Source: Ceratothoa steindachneri (lineage: Eukaryota > Arthropoda > Malacostraca > Isopoda > Cymothoidae). From it: a DNA stretch of 64,000 nucleotides. Position numbers and translations under genes: made by a program. The notes under the pieces are model-generated. The model saw only the letters and a list, made by a program, of their open reading frames with translations. It searched no databases and was not told where the DNA came from. The stretch is taken from contig OZ018329.1 in NCBI GenBank assembly GCA_963969495.1, positions 68,498,160 through 68,562,159 of the forward strand. The letters run 5' to 3'. Positions 50,398 to 62,709 of this stretch are shown here, in pieces; position 1 is the first letter of the stretch; every line of letters begins with the position of its first letter.

Positions 50398-53300
50398 TTA
50401 TCGATGAGCCTTTGGGATCTATATAATGCTAAATTAATGAGTTTATAGGTTATCGATAATCCTTTGGGATCTATGCAATTCTAAATTAAGGAGTTCATTG
50501 GTTATCGATAAGCCTTTGGGATCTATGCAATGCTAAGTTAAGGAGTTTAGTGGCTATCGATAAGCTTTTGAGATCGATACAATAATAAATTGATGAGTTC
50601 ATAGGTTATCTCTAAGCTTTTAGGATCGATGCGATGCTGAATTAATGAGTCCATAGGCTATCGATAAGATTTTGGGATCGATGCCATGCTAAATTAATGA
50701 GTTCATAGGTTATCGATAACCCTTTAAGATCGATACAATGCTAAGTTAATGGGTTTATAGGTTATTGATAAGCCTTGGGGTCTATGCAATGCTAAATTGA
50801 AGAGTTCATTAGTAAGCGATAAGCCTTTGGGATCTATGCAATGCTAAATTAATGTGTTTAGTTGTTATCAATAAGCTTTTGAGTTCATAGGTTATCGATA
50901 AGCCTTTGGGATCTATATAATGCTAAATTAATGATTTCATAGGTTTTTGATAAGCCTTTGGGATCTATGCAATGCTAAATTAAGTTCATAGGTTATCGAT
51001 TAGCCTTTGGGATCTATGCAATGCTAAGTTAAGGAGTTCCATGGTTATCGATAAGCTTTTGAGATCGATGCAATAATAAATTGATGAGTTCATATGTTAT
51101 CTATAAGCTTCTAGGATCGATTCAATGCTAAATTAATGAGTCCATAGGTTATCGATATAATTTTGGGATCGATGCAATGCTTAATTAATAAGTTCATTGG
51201 TTATCGATAAGCTTTTATGATCGATGCAATAATAAATTAATGAGTTCATTGGTCATCGATAAGCTTTTAGGATCGATGCAATAATAAATTAATGAGTTTA
51301 TAGGTTATCAATAAGCCTTTTGGATATATACAATGCTAAATTAATGAGTTCAAGGTTATCGATGAGCTTTGGGATCTATTCAATGCTAAATTAATGAGTT
51401 CATTAATTTTCGATAAGCCTTTGGGATCTATGCAATGGTAAATTAATGAGTTTAGTGGTTATCGATAAGCTTTTGGGATCGATGCAATGCTAAATTAAAG
51501 AGTTCAAAGCTTATCGATAAACCTTTGGGATCTATGTAATGCTCAATTGAACAGTTCATTAGTTATCGATAAGGCTTTGGGATCTATGCAATGCTAAATT
51601 AATGTGTTTAGTTGTTATCAATAAGCTTTTGAGTTCATAGGTTATCGATAACCCTTTAAGATCGATACAATGCTAAGTTAATGAGTTCATAGGTTATCGA
51701 TAAACCTTTGGGATCTATGTAATGCTCAATTGAACAGTTCATTAGTTATCGATAAGGCTTTGGGATCTATGCAATGCTAAATTAATGGGTTTAGTGTTTA
51801 TCGATAAGCTTTTGAGATCGATGCAATAATAAATTAATGAGTTCATAGGTTATCGCTAAGCGTTTAAATCAATGCAATACTAAATTAATAAGTTCATTGG
51901 TCATCGATAAGCTTTTAGGATCGATGCAATAATAAATTAATGAGTTTATAGGTTATCAATAAGCCTTTTGGATATATACAATGCTAAATTAATGAGTTCA
52001 AGGTTATCGATGAGCTTTGGGATCTATTCAATGCTAAATTAATGAGTTCATTAATTTTCGATAAGCCTTTGGGATCTATGCAATGGTAAATTAATGAGTT
52101 TAGTGGTTATCGATAAGCTTTTGGGATCGATGCAATGCTAAATTAAAGAGTTCAAAGCTTATCGATAATCCTTAGGGATCGTTGCAATGCTATATTAATG
52201 AATTCATTAGTTATCGATAAGCTTTTAAGATCGATGCAATAATAAATTAATGAGTTCATAGGTTATCGATGAGCCTTTTAAATCCTTACAATGCGAGTTC
52301 ATAGGTTATCGATTAGTATTTGAAATCTATGCAATGCTAAATTAATGAGTTCATTCGTTATCGATAAACCTTTGGGATCGATGCAATAATAAATTAATGA
52401 GTTCATAAGTTATCTATAAGCCTTTACGTTCGATGCAATGCTAGATTTTTGAGTCGAGAAGTTATCGATAAGATTTTGGGATCGATTTAATGCTAAATTA
52501 ACGAGTTCATTGGTTATCGATAAGCCTTTGGGATCGATGCAATAATAAATTAATAAGTTCATAGGTTATCGATAACCCTTTGGGATCGATATAATCTTAA
52601 ATAAATGAGTTCATAGGTTTTCGATAAGCCTTTGGGATCTGTGCAATGTTAAATTAATGAGTTTATTGGTTATCGATAAGCCTTTGGGATTTATGAAATG
52701 TTAAATTGATGAGTTTAGTGGTTATCGATAAGCTTTTAGGATCGATGCAATAATAAATTAATGAGTTAATATGTTATCAATATGCCTTTGGGAACGATGC
52801 AATGCTTAATTAATGCATTGATAGGATATCGATAAGCTGTTGGCATTAATACAATGCTAAATTGATGAGTTCATTGATTTAGGATTATTCTTTGGGATCG
52901 ATGCAATGCTAAATTAATTAGTTCCTTGGTTATCGATAAGTCTCAGGATCGATGCAATACTAAATAAATGAGTTCATAGGCTATCGATAAGACTTTGTGA
53001 TCGATGTAATGTTAAATTAATGAGTTCAATGGTTTTTGATAAGCCTAAGGGATCGATGCAATGCTAAATTAATGAGTTCCTAGGTTATCGGTCAGTCTTA
53101 GGGATCGATTCCATGCTAAATTAATGAGTTCATTGGCGATCGATAAGCATTTGGGATCGATGCAAAGAGAATTTAATTAGTTCAGTGGTTATCGATAAGC
53201 CTTTGGTTTGATGCAATGCAAAATAATGAGTTCATTGGTTATCGCTAAGCCTTTGGGATCGATGCCATGCTAAATTAATGACTCTATTGGTTATCGATAA

Positions 53301-54805
53301 AATTTTTGGATCGATGCAATGCTAAATTAATGAGTTCATTGGAAATCGATAAGCCTTTAGGATCGATGCAATAATAAATTAATGAGTTCATAGGTTATTG
53401 ATACGCCTTTAGGATCGATGCAATGCTAAACTAATGAGTCCATAGGTTATCGATAAGATTTTGGGATCGATGCAATGCTAAATTAATGAGTTTATTGGTT
53501 ATCGATAAGCCTTTGGGATCTATGTAATGCTTAATTAATGAGTTCATTGGTTATTGATAAGCCTTTGGGTTTTTTGCAATGCTAAATTAATGAGTTCAGT
53601 GGTTATCGTTAAGCTTTTGGGACCGATGCATTAATAAATTAATGAATTCATAGGTTATCTATAAGCCTTTGGGATCGATGCAATACTAAATTAATCAGTT
53701 GATTGGTTATCGATAAGCCTTTGGGATCTATGCAATGCTAAATTAATAAGTTCATTGGTTATCGATAAGCTTTTGGGATCGATGCATTTTTAAATTATGA
53801 GTTCATTGGATATCGATAAGCCAAAGGGAAGGATTCAATGCTAAATTAATGAGTATATATGTTATCGCTAAGCCTTGGGATCTATGCCATTCTAAATTAA
53901 TGAGTTCATTGGTTTTCGATAAGCCTTTGAAATCTATGCAATGCTAAATTAATGAGTTTATTAGTTATCAATAAGCGTTTGGGATCGATGCAATGTTAAA
54001 TTAATGAGTTCACTGGTTATCGATAAGCTTTTAAGATCGATGCAATAATAAATTAATGAGTTCATAGGTTATAAATAAGCCTTTGGGATCGCTGCAATGC
54101 TAAATTAATTAGTCCATAAGTTATCGTTAAGATTTCGGGATCGATGCGTTTCTAAATTAATGAGTTCATTGGTTATCGATAAGCTTTTAGGATCAATGCC
54201 ATAATAAATTAATGAGTTTATAGGTTATCGATCAGCCTTAGGGATCGATTCCATGCTAAATTAATGATTTCATTGGTTATCGATAAGCATTTGTGATCGA
54301 TGCAAAGCTAAGTTAATTAGTTCAGTGGTTATCGATAAGCCTTTGGGATCGATGCAATGCAAAATAATGAGTTCATTGGTTATCAATAATTCTTTGGGAT
54401 CGATGCAATGCTAAATTAATGACCATAAGTTATCGATAAGCCTCTGGGATCGATGCCATGCTAAATTAATGAGTTCATAGGTTATCGATAAGCCTTTGGT
54501 ATTGATGCAATGCTAAATTAATGACTCCATACGTTATCGATAAGCCTTTGGGATATATGCAATGCTAAATTAATCACTTCATAGGTTATCGATAATCCTT
54601 TGGGATTGATGCAATGCTAAATTAATGAGTTCAGTGGTTATCGTTAAGCCTTTGGGTTCGAGCAAATGCTACATTAATGACTTCATAGGTTATCGATTAG
54701 CCTTTGGGATCGATGCAATGCTAAATTAATGAGTTCATACGTTATCGATCAGCCTTTGCGATCGATGCAATGCTAAATTAATGAGTCCAGTGGTCATCGA
54801 TAAAA
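50398..54805. repeat. 52-bp satellite array, right block
   Basis: Continuation of the same array after the LINE. A segment of about 290 bp at 51248-51540 recurs nearly unchanged at 51896-52170 (offset 648 bp). A shorter block with AATGCTCAATTGAACAGTTC recurs at about 51538 and 51720. These are signs of recent unequal exchange. The array ends near 54805, where GATAAAATTAATAAATTT leaves the consensus. Confidence 0.97.
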
Positions 54806-55155
54806 TTAATAAATTTAAATCCCCTGATCCAAGTATGATCATCCCAAACGGGATATAGTATATATATATATTCAATGGCCTGAAAAGTACCGCACATTTT
54901 TAATTCCTTTTCCTAAAGTGGAAATATCGCAGAAGATCTAAAGCCGAATAATGTTATGGCAATATACATATATAAAAAAAGGATACAAATAATTAGCTAG
55001 CAATTGTACTACCATAAACTCGAGAGCCTCTAGGAACTTAAACATATAATGTCGAACAGATTATTACGTGGCCCTTATTATCCCTTAGAAAATTATACAT
55101 TTCTAAATGAAAGTTACGAAAGTGCGAATTCAGTTGATATTTTTTTATCAATCTA
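54806..55155. other. Unassigned flank between satellite and Helitron
   Basis: AT-rich, nothing recognised apart from a short TATATA run near 54858. Confidence 0.4.
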
Positions 55156-55870
55156 CTAGCAAAGGTACCCGGCGATGCCCCGGGCATAAAAAACTACCTT
55201 GAACAAATTAGATTCTCTTCCTGAGTTAAATTGCACAATTAAAAGTTGGTAGGTATGACAATGTTAGGTTGACTTTTAGTTTTAAGTAATAGGGTAGTAT
55301 ATCATGAAAGTCTAACATTTAACGATTTTCACATTATAATGACATGTAACATTTAATTTCTGGGTCTTGGATTCTTAATTGTCTCGGGCTCTTGGATTAA
55401 CCACGTTTCTTGTTCGTTGGTTCGTTGGAAAGATGATGAGATTTCTGTGCTGCTAGTGCGGGAAGTGGCCACATACAGCTGCCATGAGAGAAGAAGGGGG
55501 TCAAGAGATCCACCCCAATTCCCTTGAATGTTTGTCCCTGACATTAATTCACAGTCATGGCAAAGCATGACTTGCATAAAAAATGGAGCCTTCGGAATAG
55601 GAAAGGCAGCTCAGAAGTCGGATGGGATAAGTTGAATCCTTGGGAGAAGTACCGCTTGTTTTTGTATGTACCACAGTAGATTGTAGCTTCAATTAAATTG
55701 TAATGTAGCCGTGAACTGATGAGGCGAGTGCCGTTTGTGGCTTTAGTAGGCTTTAAGTCGAGCAATAAATAAATTATGCAGTATTTTTTAATAATAGAGT
55801 GAACAGATAATTCTGTCCATTTGCATAATGAGACCCATTTCATTTGCTCCAGTGTTATGGCATACATACA
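55156..55870 (-). mobile_element. Helitron 3' end with PIF1-type helicase C-terminus
   Basis: Minus strand. The helicase C-terminal region reads NGTRLISSRLHYNLIEATIY, SELPFLFRRLHFLCKSCFAM TVN at 55867-55544. In a shifted frame it continues GQTFKGIGVDLL and, frame-shifted again, LLLSWQLYVATSRTSST. These match the NGTRL...IEA, CFAMTVNKxQGQT and GQLYVAxSR segments of Helitron helicases. The 3' tip has the hallmark hairpin CCCGG-GGCATCG-CCGGG (about 55185-55169) followed by TACCTTTGCTAG and then T, i.e. CTRR ending at 55156 before a T. The 5' end was not found, and the frames are broken, so it is a truncated relic. Confidence 0.87.
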
Positions 55871-56480
55871 TCAGCAAGAATGATGAGAATTAACTATTCA
55901 AATTCGGACCATCACTCGCACACATAATTTGCAGCATATATTGATGATGCGGGTTGGTTGTGTTGAAGAGAGATCGTAAAAAAAGTGTTAGCTAAAGGGT
56001 CTCAGGCCTATTCAACGAAAGGTAAATAAATTCGCGTTCTTTTTGCTATAACTTTAACCTATGCTTATTGAACGAATTTAATCACACCTGCGATAAAAAA
56101 CTTTCCAGTAAAGCGTATCTACGCGAATGGTAGCCACGGATTTTACAGTGCGCGATTTTTAACTAAATATCTAAATTATTCGAGGCGGGGGCATGCTGAT
56201 AATTTTTATTATCGCGCTTTTTAAATATTTTAGTAGCACAAGTGTTCTGTCAAAGCTAAATTTTTCCACGGACAATGTTGGTGTTTTAATTGCAACTCAT
56301 AGCCACGATTATTGGTCCCAAAAACTTAGAAAGGGCAAAAAAATCGATTTTAAAATCACGTTTTTTAAACAACAAATACTAGGAACTCTTAGACAGTGAT
56401 GTACTGATTCCAAATCTGCAAAAAAAAAAAATCGGTCTGACTTTAAGAGTTTTTGAGTTATGGAGATGCAAACATTTTTC
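55871..56480. other. Unassigned
   Basis: A plus frame at 56193-56399 lacks motifs. It may include the rest of the Helitron but no domain was seen. Confidence 0.35.

Positions 56481-56481
<1 letters not shown>

Positions 56482-56551
<70 letters not shown>
56482..56551. repeat. (TA)n microsatellite at the end of Penelope copy A
   Basis: About 70 bp of pure TA abutting the 3' end of the minus-strand Penelope-like copy. Confidence 0.97.
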
Positions 56552-56552
<1 letters not shown>

Positions 56553-56555
<3 letters not shown>

Positions 56556-58870
56556 CAAGAATATGAAGACCCAGGTGATTGCACTAATCATTTATAGGCC
56601 GGACGTTTCGGACCTTTACTAGGACCATCTTCAGCGACTGTGTCGACTAATGAGAAGGGGAACGAACATTAATCGATAACAGTTAAAAGAATGCATTAAA
56701 TAATGACTAAAAAGTAGATGAAGAGAAGTTAAAATAATAAAATTGACAATTATTAAAATTAAAGTAAAAACACTAATACCAATATATAGAATTAATTAAT
56801 AGTACCCAGTGTGATTTAAAAAAAAATAATAGAAAGTAAAATTATAACATAAACTGACTTGAATATCACATATTAAAAGTTACTGGAGTAAACAATATAA
56901 TAACTGTTTATATTAAATTGTAAAAAACAAAAAAACAAACGAAAACAAGTCAGAATGAATTAAACAAAGTGACTAACCTTTAGCGTGGGAGTTGAGAAAT
57001 CAACTAACTAAAGATACAAAACTACTAAAGAAATTTGTTCGGTTGGTCGGTTGGCTAGTTAATCTATTGAAGTGTGGGTTGGTTATATAGTGAATAGTTT
57101 AATTGAGGAGGAGTAATTATTTAGGTTTGGATTTATTTTAATGATATACAGTGACTCTTAGATTTTTAAATCGAGAGAAGTTAAGGCTGAAGATAATATG
57201 GTAAATGAATTAGAATTAAGAAGATGATGGTGATATTCAGAATGTTGCCTGATGGAAGAGGCTTTCAGGTTTTTGAAATGGAAATACCAGTCCTATGAGA
57301 CAAATCAAAGTGCTTCGCGATCCTACATTTGAGTTGTAAACCAGTTTGGCCTACACAACGACTGTGGCAGGTCGTACATGTATAATTGTAAATTATACAG
57401 GATCGCAAGCCCAAAGGGATTGGCTCCTTATAGAGAAAAAAAGGATTTAACGATACAGGGTTGGAATTTATACAAATAAATTGGCATTGAGGGAAATGGT
57501 TGTTGAGGGTAAAGAGAAGGAGTTTGTTAAATTATGATGTTAAATACTCGAGGTAGGGTAGTCTAATGAAAACCTTCTGTTTAGAAACAGTAGTAAGTAA
57601 GGGTCGAGGATAATATATTTTGGAGAGAAATTTGGATACCAACTGTTCGAAGATGAAATCGGGGTAATAATTAACTTTGAAGAAATCCTTTAAATAAGTC
57701 AGTTCTTCATGAAAGGATATCCAGTTAGAGCATATATGGTAGGCTCTAAGAATTTGGCTTTTAATACTGGATAATTTACACTGACTGGGAGAGCTACTAA
57801 AAAAAGTGTGTACCTAATCTAGGGGTGGAAGGTTTTCGGTAAATGGATGTATTGTAAGACGAACCTGTTCGGACAACTTTGACATCCAAGAACGAGATTT
57901 TGTTGTCCTTTCTGTTGCCATAGAAAACCTTATGTTAGGATGTTGTTGGTTAATATAATTTAGAAATAGGGGTGCATGATCACTGTGCTTAAAAATTCGA
58001 AAACAGTCACCTATAAATCTTTTGAAAACAATAAGCCTGAATTCTAGAGGACAATTTTCCAGCCACCGTTTCGTGGTGACACAAAAAGCTATTGGCAAAG
58101 GAGGGACCCAGTTGGGGAACCCATAGCCATGCCTTCGTGCTGTAAATAGAGCTCGTTGTTAAAAAAATAGTATCTCCCACAGCTAGCTTTAAAAGCTTGA
58201 GGAAAAGTTGCTTAGTTAAACTCAATATTTCATTCGTATTATGAAAAAGAGTATCTGAAATAATATTAATGGTTTCCTGTCCTGGAACATTAGTAAATAA
58301 TGAATCCACCTCGATTGTGGCCATAAAAGAAGAATTCCCCAAACGGAAATCACCAATATATTTTGAAAAATCGAAAAAGTCACGTAAGTTGAAATGATTG
58401 TGTGTCAAAGGATCAATAAGCGGAACAAAAAGTTTAGCTAAGTTGTAGCTTGGATTATTGACTGCAGATAAGATAAAGCGGAGAAGCATTTCATTTTTAT
58501 GAGTTTTAGGTAAACCATAGATGACCCCAGGGGATGAATCGTTTAGTAAGAGAACGTAGAAAATTATTCATTCTATCTTCAATTATCAGAATATACTTAA
58601 GAGGATCTATATTTACTTTGGAAAATTTCGACAAATCTGATAGAATGGTAGACATTTTGCGCATATAGTCAGTACGATTTAAGATTACTACCCCTTTGCC
58701 TTTATCAGGTTTACAAACTATGATAAATTGATCTTTGCGTGAGGTGGAGAGGACACTGGAAAGCTTAAAACTGAAAACAGGATTGGAAACTTTGAAACTG
58801 TCCCACTTGTAGTATAACTTATTAGCCAAGCCTTTGATCTCATTAATCAAATTCAGAGTTTATTTAAATG
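56553..58870 (-). pseudogene. Penelope-like element copy A (RT + GIY-YIG), broken
   Basis: Minus strand, 5' near 58870. N-terminal LANKLYYKWDSFKVSNPVFS and CKPDKGKGVVILNRTDYMRK (58850-58506). The RT follows: ATIEVDSLFTNVPGQETINI (58330-58270), a DGVAMGSPLGP-like block decayed to AWLWVPQLGPSFAN, and KRFIGDCFRIF in place of the YxDD box. The GIY-YIG part near 57420-57290 reads YNYTCTTCHSR.VGQTGLQL. The catalytic YxDD is lost and frames are broken. Its 3' part (56553-57665) is the inverted counterpart of 59385-60487. Confidence 0.85.
56601..56634 (-). ncRNA. Hammerhead-like motif at the 3' end of Penelope copy A
   Basis: Minus strand: CTGAAGA, T, GGTCC-TAGTAAA-GGTCC (a stem with one central T-T mismatch), GAAACGTCC. 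The order CUGANGA, stem II, GAAA, GUC matches Penelope-type hammerheads. Stem I is weak, so self-cleavage is uncertain. Confidence 0.5.
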
Positions 58871-60487
58871 ATGGAAGAGTATTGAGCTGGTGGCAAAGTC
58901 TTTCAAAGGCAAGGAAATATCGATAGAAGTTCAATTTGAAAACAGGAAGTATTCCACGTCTTATTTGGATTTTATTGTTTAAGATGGTTTTATATCACGT
59001 CAAATAGATAAATATATCTCTTTGACCTCAAATAGATTAAACCGTAAACTTAATAACTTGGGCCTTAATTTTAATTTTAAAATATCTAGAGATGAAGTCA
59101 TTTTAACTTTTCTGATAAAGTGTTGGCTTCATGGGAAAAGCGTCTTATATCTTTAGGATTGGATTTTAGGCTTCCTGTTAAAGGCAAAGGGCTAGTAATT
59201 TTAAATCTTCCTCACTATATGCACAAAATGTCTACCATTCTATCAGATTTGTCGAAATTTTCCAAAGTAAACACAGATCCTCTTAAGTATATTCTGATAA
59301 TTGAAGATAGAATTAATAATTTTCTACGTTCTCTTACTAAACGATTCATCCCCTGGGGTCATCTATGGTTTACCTAACTGGTCGATTTCATCTTCGACTA
59401 GTTGGTATCCAAATTTCTCTCCAAAATATATTATCCTCGACCCTTACTACTGTTTCTAAACAGAAGGTTTTCATTAGACTACCCTACCTCGAGTATTTAA
59501 CATCATAATTTAACAAACTCCTTCTCTTTACCCTCAACAACCATTTTCCTCAATGCCAATTCATTTGTATAAATTCCAACCCTGTATCGTTAGATTCCTT
59601 TTTTCTCTATAAGGAGCCAATCCCTTTGGGCTTGCGATCCTGTATAATTTACAATTATACATGTACGACCTGCCACAGTCGTTATGTAGGCCAAACTGGT
59701 TTACAACTCAAATGTAGGATCGCGAAGCACTTGGGTTTGTCTCATAGAGCTGGTATTTCCATTTCTAAACCTGAAGCCTCTTCCATCAGGCAACTTTCTG
59801 AGTATCACCATCATCCTCTTAATTCTAATTCATTTACCATATTATCTTTAGCCTTAACTTCTCTCGATTTGAAAATCTTAGAGTTACTGTATAGAAATAA
59901 AATAAATCCAAACCTAAATAATTACTCCTCCTCAATTAAACTATTCACTATATGTATAACTAACCCACACTTCAATAGATTAACTAGCCAACCGACCAAC
60001 CGAACAAATTTCTTTAGTAGTTTTGTATCTTTAGTTAGTTGATTTCTCAACTTCCACGATAAAGGTTAGTCACTTTATTTAATTCATTCTGACTTGTTTT
60101 CGTTTTTTTTTTGTTTTTTACAATTTAATATAATAGGTTATTATATTGTTTACTTCAGTAACTTTTAATATGTGATATTCAAGTTAGTTTATGTTATAAT
60201 TTCACTTTTTATTGTTTTTTAAAATCACACTGGGTACTATTAATTAATTCTATATATTGTTATTAGTGTTTTTACTTTAATTTTAATAATTGTCAATTTT
60301 ATTATTTTAACTTCTCTTCATCTACTTTTTAGTCATTATTTAATGCATTCTTTTAACTGTTATCGATTAATGTTCGTTCCCCTTCTCATTAGTCGACACA
60401 GTCGCTGAAGATGGTCCTAGTAAAGGTCCGAAACGTCCGGTCAATATAAATGATTAGTGCAATCACCTGGGTCTTCATATTCCTGCT
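58871..60487 (+). pseudogene. Penelope-like element copy B, head-to-head, RT core deleted
   Basis: Plus strand. The N-terminal part reads NRLNRKLNNLGLNFN near 59030, then DKVLASWEKRLISLGLDF and KGKGLVILNLPHYMHKMSTI (59180-59240), running to FIPWGHLWFT and a stop at 59377. Immediately after (59385) it resumes at sequence matching copy A near 57665, so about 850 bp holding the RT palm is missing. The GIY-YIG part is well kept at 59626-60042: CIIYNYTCTTCHSRYVGQTG LQLKCRIAKHLGLSH. Copies A and B point away from each other from about 58870, which gives 1.1-kb inverted arms. Confidence 0.87.
60405..60440 (+). ncRNA. Hammerhead-like motif at the 3' end of Penelope copy B
   Basis: Plus strand CTGAAGA (60405-60411), a GGTCC/GGTCC stem with a T-T mismatch and TAGTAAA loop, then GAAACGTCC. 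It has the same core as copy A's motif in the mirror position. Confidence 0.5.
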
Positions 60488-60522
60488 ACATATCAGATTC
60501 CCAAGAAACAAATCAATTACAA

Positions 60523-60523
<1 letters not shown>

Positions 60524-60595
<72 letters not shown>
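60524..60595. repeat. (TA)n microsatellite beyond Penelope copy B
   Basis: About 70 bp of pure TA, 36 bp beyond the end of the homology shared with copy A. Confidence 0.97.
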
Positions 60596-60598
<3 letters not shown>

Positions 60599-62709
60599 GA
60601 TAGGATTCACTTATTAGGTAGGTCACAAATCATAGATGACCCCAAATCTTAATGTTTAATGCCAAGACTGACTAGGACCAATCCCTTCATCCTTGGCTCG
60701 TATAGTGAAGAGGGTGGCTAGATACCCAGCAAAAAAAAACGAGACCTGTCAAAGGGCGGATGAGCTCCTTGTGAGCCAACGGCCATTCAGCCCCCACTGC
60801 CTTATCGGTACCCTGAAAGAAAACTCCCAGTTTAAACCACAGAGTCATCAATGGCAGAACAGGTGGTAGAGGTTGTAAAACCCTAAAGGTGTGAAGGTGG
60901 AAGAAGGCTGCAGCAGAGTCAGAGGTGCCTGATGTCTAGGCTTTCCTGACCATGAGGTCTACTTCTGATCCTGTCAAGGAATTAAGCGCAAAGCGCTTCA
61001 TTATCAGGATTAAAATCGGAAAGATCATTTGAAAAAGAGAATGATAAGTACAAACATGGGTGACAAAAATTAAAAGATCTCTCGTGGAAATAGGGATGAC
61101 TCATTGTTAGGATAAATGGCCGAAGATGGAGGAAGGAAATCCGAGACTGGATCCCTTTATCGATAAAGAGACCCACCTAACGACATCGCAGAAACTGTGA
61201 GGATGATCATTGGCAGCCCTTGTGAAGGGTTTGGCCAGCCATGAGGGTGGTGTGTGACAGGAGAGTACAACCCAGACCGTTTGGAGACATCTCTTCCCTC
61301 CAGGGCCAAATTGATGACACCCAGTTTATGGCGTCGCCAGATTAAACGGGAACACAAAATACAGAATACAGGCATAAAACTTTCCGCAGACAATGAAATT
61401 TCTTTATTATTTTGGTTTCACTTGTATTAGTCCGAATAAATTTCGCCCTGCTTTCGACGGAGAACGACCATGTTACCAGGTGCATCTCGGAAGCATTCGG
61501 CTTGCGGGCGAGCACCCAACACTTCGACGTGCCAACGGAAGGCAAACAATAGGCCTAGGTAGATGACTACTGCCGAAAATTCTCGACGGCGGGGTGAGCG
61601 GATGAACCTCTATACTCGACTTGATCAACGGTCCCAAAGGCGGACGAGGGTTTCAATCAGATCAATAGTTCAGTCGTCTCGATCTTTCGTGCCACTGAAA
61701 CAACCGATGTTCTGATGAAAATCCTGGGTTCTGTGAGAGTGCGGCGGGTTCTCATGCTAAACAATTCCACTCACAGGTGTCTATTTACTCCTAAAGTGGA
61801 CCCAGAACTTCAGATAACCGATTTGTGATCGAGCATATGGGTCTCGCATTGGGTTAGTAAGTCATGAACGCGTTCACCGAGAAGATAAAGACCTTTCAAT
61901 AACCTTCAGAGTGAAAGCGATGAACTATAGGATTCTCCAGTACTATAAGGAGAGCGTTCATAATTTATTAGACGTTGACTGAAGTGTGAAGCTGCTGCAG
62001 GAGATTGTTTTAAAGGAGACGGTTTCAATGATTTAATGATTCAATAATCTTTTGAGGAGTGAATGTATGTACATATGAGATTTTACATATATGTAAAATA
62101 AATAGATAATATTGGGAAAATAACATGAAATGAGGGCGGAGAAGGGAAAGTTATAAGTTGAAGTATGAAGTAAAAGTTCCGGGAGAATGCGGAAATCACA
62201 TATTTACGTAATTTACATTATACTTGAACATAATAACAATAAATTTTAAGATTAATCCTCTCTAATAATTAAATATAAATATACTACAGGGATACTTATT
62301 ATTTTACTATTGTATATTTAACTAGTTCTATTATTTCTATTAATTAATTATAAATATATTGCATTTCTTATTTTATCATTTTACTTATATATAAAATCAT
62401 TTTATAGTTATTTGTAATTTGGTTGTTTGTATTTAGGCAATTTATTATTCTATTGTTTATAATCGAATTATTAATTAAATATTTAACGCTCAGTCAATTT
62501 TGTTACCTTAAGCGTTAATATTTCTATTATTTACCTTATACTTATTCACCTTTGTTACTTTATTTTGTATTTTAACATTTTAATCATTAATGTTACTATT
62601 TATAATTATTTAATTATTTATGTATATATTCACTTCAAATACTTATTCATCTTTGTTACTTAATTTGTATATAGACACTTTTACTAATTTATTATTACAC
62701 TTTTTTCCT
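60596..62709. other. Unassigned; GC-richer 60.6-61.9 kb, then very AT-rich
   Basis: Minus frames at 60982-61545 (for example SRLIWRRHKLGVINLALEGR) have no motif I can assign, though this is probably old transposon sequence. From 62.05 to 62.70 kb the DNA is extremely AT-rich with no features. Confidence 0.35.

Noticed and set aside
61157..61393. Possible retrotransposon fragment reading RRHKLGVINLALEGR
   Set aside because: Suggestive composition but no domain motif could be recognised, so no call was made.
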